Shown: one piece after another, positions 40,689 through 47,604 of the stretch | Layout: each line of letters opens with the position of its first letter | Numbering within the stretch: the stretch's first letter is position 1 | Source of the DNA: Erythrobacter sp. | GTDB lineage: Bacteria; Pseudomonadota; Alphaproteobacteria; Sphingomonadales; Sphingomonadaceae | DNA length: 64,000 nucleotides | Direction: 5' to 3' | Assembly: GCA_027311945.1 (NCBI GenBank) | Contig: DAICXZ010000026.1 | Coordinates: 1 to 64,000, forward strand | Notes under the pieces: generated by a model | Seen by the model: only the letters and a program-made list of their open reading frames with translations | Database searches by the model: none | Told to the model about the DNA's origin: nothing | Position numbers and translations under genes: made by a program

Positions 40689-41688
40689 TGCGTGTCACTC
40701 CTTTCAGCAAGTCGTAGAGCGCGAGTCCTGAACCGACGATGAGGTTGGTCGCAAGGATGAGTCCAGCCATCATCGCCAGCAGCTCGTCGATCTGCAATTC
40801 GGGGCCGACCGTCAGCGCGGCGACACCGGCGAAGACGATATCCTTGTTGGGAACGAAGGGCAGGCGGCTGATCAGCAGCCGGATCGCGGCCAGCAGCAGC
40901 CAGTAGCCGATCGGCGTATCGGGCAGCACGAAGGCCCACAGCAGGCCCGAGATCGAGGTGGTCACCACGATGCGGCCCATGTGCACCCAGAATACCATGT
41001 ACAGCTCGCTGCGGGTGAGCGAGAACAGCGACTTGCGCCAAAACATGATGATCAGCGAGGTGCCGACCACAAAGGCGAGCGACCAGGCGACCGCATCGGT
41101 GTGCGCGCCAAGGTCGAGCATGCCGATGAAGGGCGCGGCTACGGCCATCAGCACCAGCGTCATCAGGTTGCCCGACATCGCCGAGAGCACGGCCACGTCC
41201 TTCACCGCGCCGAAGGGCGCCGTCTTGATTTCCGAATTCTTGCGCGCCCAAGCATAGAACCAGGCTTCGCCGAGATAGCCCAGCAGCAGTTCGTTGTAGA
41301 TCAGCTTGCGCGTCAGCGCGCCGAGCGCGGGCAGCCCCACGCCCCACAGCCGCTTGAAGATGAAATATTCGGACAGAGGCCCTGCCATGAAGCCAAAGGC
41401 AAACAGCAGCCAGAAGGCGGGCGAGACCGGCAGCATGCCGAGAATGGCGCGCGGATCGATTTCGCGCAGCGAATACAGCGAGGCGGCGATGACCAGCAGC
41501 GACAGCACGAGGCTGATCGCCTTGGTCCAGCTGAACGGCTTTTTCTGATCCTGCGGTTGCAGGGCAATCATGTCTCCGCCTACCGGAGCTAGGATCGGCT
41601 GTTGCATGGTTGGGCCTTCGTTCGGTTGGTCACTCTCGGGCCGTTGCCGTTCGGGCCGATCCTCGGACGGGCTGCGCAGATCGGTCAT
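40672..41688 (-). CDS. Polytopic membrane protein, possible flippase/LPG-synthase-TM-like
   Basis: The 338-aa protein has a polar, Pro/Glu-rich N-terminus of about 50 residues and then about eight hydrophobic segments (from about 57 to 325). It looks broadly like the multi-helix membrane domains of the lysylphosphatidylglycerol synthase/UPF0104 group, but no diagnostic motif is visible and I do not recognise the family with certainty. The start is ambiguous: ATG 41688, ATG 41703 or ATG 41607. Position in an operon with a glycosyltransferase and an LptF/G-type permease suggests handling of a lipid-linked intermediate. Confidence 0.7.
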   Translation of the reverse strand: MTDLRSPSEDRPERQRPESDQPNEGPTMQQPILAPVGGDMIALQPQDQKKPFSWTKAISLVLSLLVIAASLYSLREIDPRAILGMLPVSPAFWLLFAFGFMAGPLSEYFIFKRLWGVGLPALGALTRKLIYNELLLGYLGEAWFYAWARKNSEIKTAPFGAVKDVAVLSAMSGNLMTLVLMAVAAPFIGMLDLGAHTDAVAWSLAFVVGTSLIIMFWRKSLFSLTRSELYMVFWVHMGRIVVTTSISGLLWAFVLPDTPIGYWLLLAAIRLLISRLPFVPNKDIVFAGVAALTVGPELQIDELLAMMAGLILATNLIVGSGLALYDLLKGVTRNDAID

Positions 41689-41826
41689 GCAGCAGCCCTC
41701 CATCTGGCGCGGGCCTGTAGCTCAACTCGTGTATTTTCGCAAGCAAGAGGCCTCGTAGTGGCAGCGCCCTTGCGGGTGCGCGGATGAACGGCGCGTGACT
41801 GGCCTATGCGGTTTGTCATGGTCGGC

Positions 41827-42570
41827 TTAACCCAGCAGCTCGGCATAGCGGCCTGCACGGCGGCGGGCGGCGAAGCTGGCCAGTGTCGCCTCGATGCTCG
41901 CGAGGATGGACGCCTTGGTGGTGTCGCCGGGGTGGACCGCCACCCGCACCACGTCGAGTGGATGCAGCGCGGCGCGGGCCAGCGCGGCAAAGGCGAGCGA
42001 GGAGGCGGTGCGCATGGCGGAACGGCTGGCCCAGGTGATCACCGGGCCGCGCGCCAGCTGCCGGTCAGTGCCGGGTTGCCACACGCGCATATGGTCTTCG
42101 GCCATGGCAAAGCCGCATTCGGCCAGCGCTGAGTGCGCGCCTTCGCCATAGAGCCATGCAGGGGCGATGAACCCGGCCACTTCGCGCCCGGTAATGTCCT
42201 CGATCAGCGCACGTCCTTCGCGCATCCGGCGCGCGGCTTCGTCCTGATTCAGCCCGAGGAATTCGCCTTCGCCCGCGGTCATGTGCTTGGCCTTGAAGCT
42301 CGCCAGCCCTGCGTGCTGCAACTGGTCGCGGTGATACCAGCCGTGGACGAACATCTCGACACCGCTGTCGGCCCAGTCACGCAGGCGCGTAGCAAAGGCG
42401 CTGCCGGGCGTGAGGCGATGGGCGCCGTGGTGCTCGGGCACCACCAGCATGGCGAAGCGCGCGCTGCCGAGCTGCTTCTCCATCAGCGTGGCCAACTGGT
42501 CCACCTGCCGTTCCGAACCCGGACCGACATCGTGGATCGAGGCCAGCAGAAGCTTGCGCTCAGCCTTCAC
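41827..42570 (-). CDS. DUF2334 polysaccharide deacetylase family protein
   Basis: The 247-aa protein has the NodB-like layout of DUF2334: LLASIHDVGPGSERQVDQL at the N-terminus (catalytic/metal Asp in HDV), EMFVHGWYHRDQ (about 71-82) with the His-x3-His metal pair, IAPAWLYGEG (about 134-143) and RVAVHPGD near the end. It has no signal peptide, so it would act in the cytoplasm. The likely reaction is N-deacetylation of a sugar. It lies 138 bp upstream of the membrane-protein gene on the same strand; that spacer shows a weak hairpin but no clear terminator. Confidence 0.87.
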   Translation of the reverse strand: MKAERKLLLASIHDVGPGSERQVDQLATLMEKQLGSARFAMLVVPEHHGAHRLTPGSAFATRLRDWADSGVEMFVHGWYHRDQLQHAGLASFKAKHMTAGEGEFLGLNQDEAARRMREGRALIEDITGREVAGFIAPAWLYGEGAHSALAECGFAMAEDHMRVWQPGTDRQLARGPVITWASRSAMRTASSLAFAALARAALHPLDVVRVAVHPGDTTKASILASIEATLASFAARRRAGRYAELLG

Positions 42571-42647
42571 CGGGAGATCCCGTCAGCCGCATGGGATGGT
42601 GCAATGAGCGCATGGTCGCGACCATATAGGTAGCCATTTGCAATTCG

Positions 42648-43025
42648 TCACGGTTTGAACCGTCCGCCGCGAATATGGGTGAAGCGCGCGCCGTCGTGTT
42701 CATACCAGGCGATGGTCTCGACCACGCGGGTGTCGCCCGCCTTGGTGGGCCACACTTCGAAGTTGGGCCAGTCGACGCGGGTTATGAAGGTGGTGCGGCA
42801 ATACATCGCCACATTGCCCGGCCCCACGAGCACGCCGAGCGGCACGACTTCCTCGTCGATATGCGCGGCCACCTCGCGATAGAAATCGAGGACGGCGTTC
42901 CGGCCGACGATTCGCTTCATCGAGCCCAGCTCGAACACCACGTCTTCGGCGTAGAACTGGCCGAAGCCCTCGAAGTCATTGGCGTTGAACGCGCCGATAT
43001 AGCGCAGGAAGTCGGCCTCGGTCAT
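42648..43025 (-). CDS. NTF2-like (SnoaL-type) protein
   Basis: The 125-aa protein has the cone-shaped alpha+beta NTF2-like fold pattern: MTEADFLRYIGAFNANDFEG, then FYAEDVVFEL, GRNAVLDFYREV and C-terminal strands with HIRGGRF. Members include isomerases, dehydratases and ligand-binding proteins, and no catalytic residues are diagnostic here. The ATG at 43025 overlaps the panC stop (ATGA), which settles the start and suggests co-expression, though no link to pantothenate synthesis is known. Confidence 0.8.
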   Translation of the reverse strand: MTEADFLRYIGAFNANDFEGFGQFYAEDVVFELGSMKRIVGRNAVLDFYREVAAHIDEEVVPLGVLVGPGNVAMYCRTTFITRVDWPNFEVWPTKAGDTRVVETIAWYEHDGARFTHIRGGRFKP

Positions 43026-43882
43026 GGTTTCGGATCCACCGGCATATTGTCTATGAGGCGCGTGCTGCCGATCCGCGCCGCGACCAGCAGCCGGGCCGGA
43101 CCCTGCGGAGTTTCTGCCAGGGGCACAAGGCTCTGCGCGTCGGCCAGTGTCACATAGTCGATGGGGCCGAAGCCCGCCCCGGCCAGCGCCGCGCGCAGCC
43201 GCATCAGCGCGCCCGCCACGTTGTCGCCTGCTTCGATGTCTTCGATGGCGGCGCGCATCGCGCGGGGCAGGGTGACGGCGGCGGCACGCTCGTCGGGCGA
43301 GAGATAGGCGTTGCGGCTGCTCATCGCGAGACCGTCGGCCTCGCGCACCGTGGGAACGCCGTGGATATTGCTCGCCCGCGGAAAGGCCAGATCGAGATCG
43401 CGCGCCATCGCGCTGATCACGGCCAGCTGCTGCCAGTCCTTCTCGCCGAACAGCGCATGATCGGGGCGGACCTGGTTGAACAGCTTGCACACCACCGTCG
43501 CCACACCGTCGAAGTGGCCGGGACGGCTGGCGCCGCACAGGCCTTCACTCACGCCCGACACTTGAATGCTGGTGGCAAAGCCCTGCGGATACATCGCCTC
43601 GACGGTTGGTGCCCACAGCAGCGCCACGCCTTCGGCTTCGAGCAGCGCGGCATCCTCGGCCAGCCGGCGCGGGTAGGCATCGAGATCCTCGTTCGGGCCG
43701 AACTGCGTCGGGTTGACGAAGATCGACGCCACTACGTGATCGGCGTGGCTGCGGGCCTCGCGCATCAGGGTCAGGTGGCCATCATGCAGCGCGCCCATGG
43801 TGGGGACGAGGGCAATCGTGCCAGTTTTGCGCAGGTCATCCACAGCCAAACGAAGGTCTACCAGTGTGCTGACGGTTTGCAT
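43022..43882 (-). CDS. panC: Pantothenate synthetase
   Basis: The 286-aa enzyme joins pantoate and beta-alanine using ATP. It has VPTMGALHDGHLTLM (about 25-39) with the HIGH-like motif, SIFVNPTQFGPNEDL (about 54), FGEKDWQQL (about 142) and the GLAMSSRNAYLSPDER (about 181) signature. The start was set at MQTVST (43882). It is divergent from mipZ with 69 bp between them, a region that must hold both promoters. Confidence 0.96.
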   Translation of the reverse strand: MQTVSTLVDLRLAVDDLRKTGTIALVPTMGALHDGHLTLMREARSHADHVVASIFVNPTQFGPNEDLDAYPRRLAEDAALLEAEGVALLWAPTVEAMYPQGFATSIQVSGVSEGLCGASRPGHFDGVATVVCKLFNQVRPDHALFGEKDWQQLAVISAMARDLDLAFPRASNIHGVPTVREADGLAMSSRNAYLSPDERAAAVTLPRAMRAAIEDIEAGDNVAGALMRLRAALAGAGFGPIDYVTLADAQSLVPLAETPQGPARLLVAARIGSTRLIDNMPVDPKP

Positions 43883-43951
43883 GATCCATGGCCTAAGATA
43901 CAACAGTTAGGCTGGGCCTAGCCGCCCGCAGCGATTTGAGAAAGGCTCACC

Positions 43952-44776
43952 GTGAGCGCACCCCACCGTATCGTCTTCGCCAACGAAAAGGGCGGCACCG
44001 GCAAATCGACCACTGCCGTGCACGTGGCCGTGGCGCTCGCCTATCGCGGCGCCAAGGTTGCCGCGCTCGATCTCGATGTGCGCCAGCGCACGTTTTATCG
44101 CTATTGCGAGAACCGCGCCGCCACGCAGGCGCGCCGCGATGTCGCGCTGCCGGGGCCGAAGTTCGACACCTGCCACGCCAGCACGGTGGATGAGCTGGAG
44201 GCCGAAGCGCAGGCCATCGGCGAGGGGATGGACTTCCTGATCTTCGATACGCCGGGCCGCGACGATCCCTTTGCCCGCCACGCCGCAACTCAGGCCGATA
44301 CGCTCGTCACCCCGATGAACGACAGCTTCGTCGACTTCGACCTCATCGGCCAGGTCGATGCGGAGAGCTTCAAGGTCAGCCGCCTCAGCTTCTATGCCGA
44401 GGCGATCTGGGAGGCGCGCATCAAGCGCAGCCGCGCCACGATCGAGCAGCAGCGCCGCGAGATGGACTGGGTGCTGGTGCGCAACCGCACCGGCTACACC
44501 GACGCGCGCAACCAGCGCCGCATCGAGCAGGCGCTGACCGAGCTTTCAAAGCGGGTGGGCTTCCGCGCGGTGCAGGGCCTGTCCGAACGCGTGGTCTATC
44601 GCGAGCTGTTCCCCTCGGGGCTGACGCTGCTCGACAAGGGGCACCTGGGCGATCTGGGCACCAGCCATCTGGTCGCGCGGCAGGAATTGCGCAGCCTGCT
44701 CGCCAACCTCAACCTGCCGATTCCGCACGCCGAGGGCGACAAAAACATCGCTCCGCCCGTGACCGAAGCGGCCTGA
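43952..44776 (+). CDS. mipZ: Division-plane positioning ATPase MipZ
   Basis: The 274-aa ParA/MinD-type ATPase has the deviant Walker A motif KGGTGKST (about 13-20), DLDVRQRTFYRYCENRA (about 40-56) and FLIFDTPGRDDP (about 95). MipZ forms a polar gradient through ParB and blocks FtsZ assembly, placing the division site in alphaproteobacteria without Min proteins. The start is GTG behind GAGAAAGG. It is followed 4 bp later by a J-domain gene. Confidence 0.94.
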   Translation: MSAPHRIVFANEKGGTGKSTTAVHVAVALAYRGAKVAALDLDVRQRTFYRYCENRAATQARRDVALPGPKFDTCHASTVDELEAEAQAIGEGMDFLIFDTPGRDDPFARHAATQADTLVTPMNDSFVDFDLIGQVDAESFKVSRLSFYAEAIWEARIKRSRATIEQQRREMDWVLVRNRTGYTDARNQRRIEQALTELSKRVGFRAVQGLSERVVYRELFPSGLTLLDKGHLGDLGTSHLVARQELRSLLANLNLPIPHAEGDKNIAPPVTEAA

Positions 44777-44780
44777 TCGC

Positions 44781-45071
44781 GTGACCCGTCTGCTGATCCT
44801 CGCTGCGATAGGCATCATCGCCTATCGCTGGATCACCGGGCGCTGGCCGTGGCAGAAACGCATTTCGACCCGCACGCAGGCCGTGTTCAACGCAAGAAAA
44901 TTGTTGGGCGTGGGCGAAAATGCCAAGAAAACAGACATAATTGCCGCGCATAAGCGGCTGGTCGCCATGGTCCACCCGGATCGTGGCGGCTCGAACAATC
45001 AGGTGCACGAGGCCAATGACGCGCGTGACCTGCTGTTCGAAGAATTGCCGGGCGATAGCGACCCAAGCTGA
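44781..45071 (+). CDS. Membrane-anchored DnaJ-domain protein
   Basis: The 96-aa protein has one N-terminal membrane helix (about 3-17) and a C-terminal J domain (about 40-90) with the essential HPD motif in AMVHPDRGGSNN. The layout resembles the mitochondrial Pam18/Tim14 type: short anchor, then J domain, with no other DnaJ modules. It would recruit DnaK to the membrane. The start is GTG, 4 bp after mipZ, so it is translated together with the division regulator. Confidence 0.85.
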   Translation: MTRLLILAAIGIIAYRWITGRWPWQKRISTRTQAVFNARKLLGVGENAKKTDIIAAHKRLVAMVHPDRGGSNNQVHEANDARDLLFEELPGDSDPS

Positions 45072-45083
45072 AGGAAACCCTTG

Positions 45084-46490
45084 ATGACGTATACGTTCGA
45101 TTCCACCGTCCTGCGCGAATACGACATTCGCGGGATCATCGGAGAGACCCTCGGTGCGGACGATGCGCGGGCCATCGGCAAGGGCTTCGGCACGCTGATC
45201 AGGCGCGCTGGGGGCTCGATGGTGGCGGTGGGCTACGATGGCCGTGTCAGCTCGCCGATGCTCGAACATGCGCTGGTCGAAGGGCTGACCAGCACGGGCG
45301 TGAACGTGCGCAAGGTCGGCATGGGGCCGACCCCGATGCTCTATTACGCCGAGGCTTCAGCCGAAGAGGTGCATGGCGGCATTCAGATAACCGGCAGCCA
45401 TAACCCCGCCAACTACAATGGCTTCAAGATGGTATTCATGGGCCGCCCGTTCTTCGGGGCGGACATCCTGAAGCTCGGCGAGATGGCTGAAGCGGGCGAC
45501 TGGGACGTGGGCGTCGGCGAGGTCGAAACGCTTGATGTCCTCGATGCATACATCGAACGCATGCTGACCGCGCTCGACGGGCTCGACGAAAGTGTGCTTT
45601 CCAAGCTGCGCGTCGGCTGGGACGCGGGCAACGGTGCCGCCGGCCCCGCGCTCGAAAAGCTCGCCGCCCGCCTGCCGGGTGAGCACCACCTGCTCTATAC
45701 CGAAGTCGACGGCAATTTTCCGAACCATCATCCTGACCCCACTGTCGAGGCCAACCTTGAGGATCTTCGCCAGCTTGTCGCGGAGAAGAACCTCGATTTC
45801 GGAATTGCTTTCGATGGCGACGGCGACCGGATTGGCGCTATCGACGGCGAGGGCCGGGTGATCTGGGGCGATCAGCTGCTGATGATCTACGCCGAAGATC
45901 TGCTGAATGAGCGTGCCGGAGCAACGATTATCGCCGATGTGAAGGCCAGCCGCGCGCTGTTCGACAGCGTTTCGGCCAACGGCGGCAAGCCGCTGATGTG
46001 GAAGACCGGGCACTCGCTGATCAAGTCCAAAATGAAGGAAACAGGCTCGCCGCTGGCCGGTGAGATGAGCGGCCACGTGTTCTTCGCGGATACCTACTAT
46101 GGGTTCGACGATGCGCTTTACGCCGGCATCCGCCTGATCGCGGCCTCGGCGCGGTTGGGCAAGTCCGTCACCGAACTGCGCAGCGCCATGCCCGACATGC
46201 TCAACACGCCGGAAATGCGCTTCCAGGTCGATGAAAGCCGCAAGTTCGCCGCCATCGACGAAGTGAAGGAGCGGCTCGCTGCGGCCAGCGGGGTGGAGGT
46301 CAACGCGACCGACGGTGTGCGCGTGAACACGGCTGACGGCTGGTGGCTGCTGCGCGCCTCGAACACGCAGGACGTGCTGGTCGCGCGCGCCGAAAGCGAT
46401 ACGCAGGAAGGCCTCGACCGCCTGATGGCGCAGATCGACGAGCAGCTCGCGGCCTCGGGCCTCGAACGCGGCCCGCAAGCGGGGCACTGA
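45084..46490 (+). CDS. pgmG: Phosphoglucomutase/phosphomannomutase
   Basis: The 468-aa alpha-D-phosphohexomutase has the phosphoserine loop GIQITGSHNPANYNG (about 95-109), the metal loop AFDGDGDRIG (about 245-254), the sugar-specificity loop GEMSGHVFFAD (about 321) and the C-terminal phosphate-binding RASNTQD (about 423). Sphingomonad PgmG is bifunctional and supplies glucose-1-P and mannose-1-P for exopolysaccharide; the same role here is inferred. The ATG at 45084 lies behind AAGGAAA. It would feed nucleotide sugars to envelope glycosyltransferases such as the one at 38991. Confidence 0.93.
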   Translation: MTYTFDSTVLREYDIRGIIGETLGADDARAIGKGFGTLIRRAGGSMVAVGYDGRVSSPMLEHALVEGLTSTGVNVRKVGMGPTPMLYYAEASAEEVHGGIQITGSHNPANYNGFKMVFMGRPFFGADILKLGEMAEAGDWDVGVGEVETLDVLDAYIERMLTALDGLDESVLSKLRVGWDAGNGAAGPALEKLAARLPGEHHLLYTEVDGNFPNHHPDPTVEANLEDLRQLVAEKNLDFGIAFDGDGDRIGAIDGEGRVIWGDQLLMIYAEDLLNERAGATIIADVKASRALFDSVSANGGKPLMWKTGHSLIKSKMKETGSPLAGEMSGHVFFADTYYGFDDALYAGIRLIAASARLGKSVTELRSAMPDMLNTPEMRFQVDESRKFAAIDEVKERLAAASGVEVNATDGVRVNTADGWWLLRASNTQDVLVARAESDTQEGLDRLMAQIDEQLAASGLERGPQAGH

Positions 46491-46501
46491 GGGCGGCGGC
46501 G

Positions 46502-47314
46502 ATGAAGCTGTTCGGCCTGTTCGTTGCGCCGTTCGCCGCACTCGCCTTGCCCGCGCCAGCTCTTGGCCAACCCGCCAACCCCGATGTGACGGCGGAGCGG
46601 GCGGAGGCGCTGGGTGAGATGTTCCCGGTGGAGCCGCTCACCCCTGAACAGGAAGCGCGCCTGCCCGCCGCCACCGCGCTGGTAGAGAAGATCATTCCCC
46701 CCGGCACCATGGGCGAAATGGTGACCGGCATGTTCGACGGGTTTCTGAGCCCGATACGGGCGATAGAGGGGAATGAGGGCAAGCCGCCGCTGGCCAAGCT
46801 GCTGGGCGTTTCGCGCGGCCAGCTCGCGAGCGTCGGCGGCGAGGCCGCCGCCCGTGCGGCCACCATGCTCGACCCCGATTGGCAGCTGCGCGAGGAGCGC
46901 GAGGCCGAGGCCATGCCGCGCGCGATGAATGCGATGATGAGCGCGCTGGAACCGGCGATCAAGAGCGCCATGGCCGAGATGTATGCGATCCATTTCGATG
47001 CCGATGAACTGCGCGATATCGACGTGTTCTTCTCCACCGAAAGCGGCGCGGCCTATGCGCGCAAGAGCTTCGTCATGACTGCAGACCCGCGCTTTGCCGG
47101 GGTGATGATGGAAGCGATGCCGGAAATGATGGCCGGGGTGGCGAACATGCAGGCGGAGCTGCAAGCCGCTACGGCTGACCTTGCGACCCCGCGCAGCTGG
47201 TATGAACTTGAGCCTGCCGAGCAGGACAAGCTGGCCGGTATGCTGGGCATGAGCCGCGAGGAGCTGGAGGCGAGCATGAGCAGCGTCGATGCCGAGGCAG
47301 CCTACGACTATTGA
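46502..47314 (+). CDS. DUF2059 domain secreted protein
   Basis: The 270-aa protein has a signal peptide (about 1-22, ...PAPALGQ). The DUF2059 region is probably at about 140-215, with MAEMYAIHFDADELRDIDVF and FFSTESGAAYARKSF. The family is periplasmic and of unknown function. An acidic, Met- and Ala-rich helical tail continues to the end. The start at 46502, 12 bp after pgmG, gives a clear signal peptide. Confidence 0.82.
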   Translation: MKLFGLFVAPFAALALPAPALGQPANPDVTAERAEALGEMFPVEPLTPEQEARLPAATALVEKIIPPGTMGEMVTGMFDGFLSPIRAIEGNEGKPPLAKLLGVSRGQLASVGGEAAARAATMLDPDWQLREEREAEAMPRAMNAMMSALEPAIKSAMAEMYAIHFDADELRDIDVFFSTESGAAYARKSFVMTADPRFAGVMMEAMPEMMAGVANMQAELQAATADLATPRSWYELEPAEQDKLAGMLGMSREELEASMSSVDAEAAYDY

Positions 47315-47604
47315 TGCGGGTGATGGCTGCGAGGCCTTTCACCGCATCGGGCGAGGCCCCATCTTGGCGGCATGATCACCGCCCCCCTTACACCTGAAGG
47401 CCTTGATCGGATTGCCTGTCGAGGCTCGGCGTGTTCGGGCTTTCCTACGTCGGGCGCGCTGTGCTGTGCTGCGGCCATGGCCTTCCATCACTCCCTCACC
47501 CGCTGCCTTCACCGTGCGCGGCGCGGGGCGAAATTTGGTCCGCAGGATTTTCCTCTCAGGACGGTGTCACACCTGTCACACCTTGTTGGATTGGGGGAGC
47601 GCGC
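47315..47604. other. Spacer before the helicase gene
   Basis: This stretch of 290 bp has no convincing gene. An open frame in phase with the helicase reaches back to 47431, but its Cys/Arg-rich peptide does not resemble the family. It holds the perfect tandem duplication TGTCACACC x2 at 47565-47582, 22 bp before the helicase GTG. No clear promoter or terminator was seen. Confidence 0.5.

Noticed and set aside
42648-43538. Long upstream extension of the NTF2-like protein into panC
   Set aside because: The added about 170 residues are Arg-rich antisense-frame peptide. The ATG at 43025 overlapping the panC stop gives the normal NTF2-like length.
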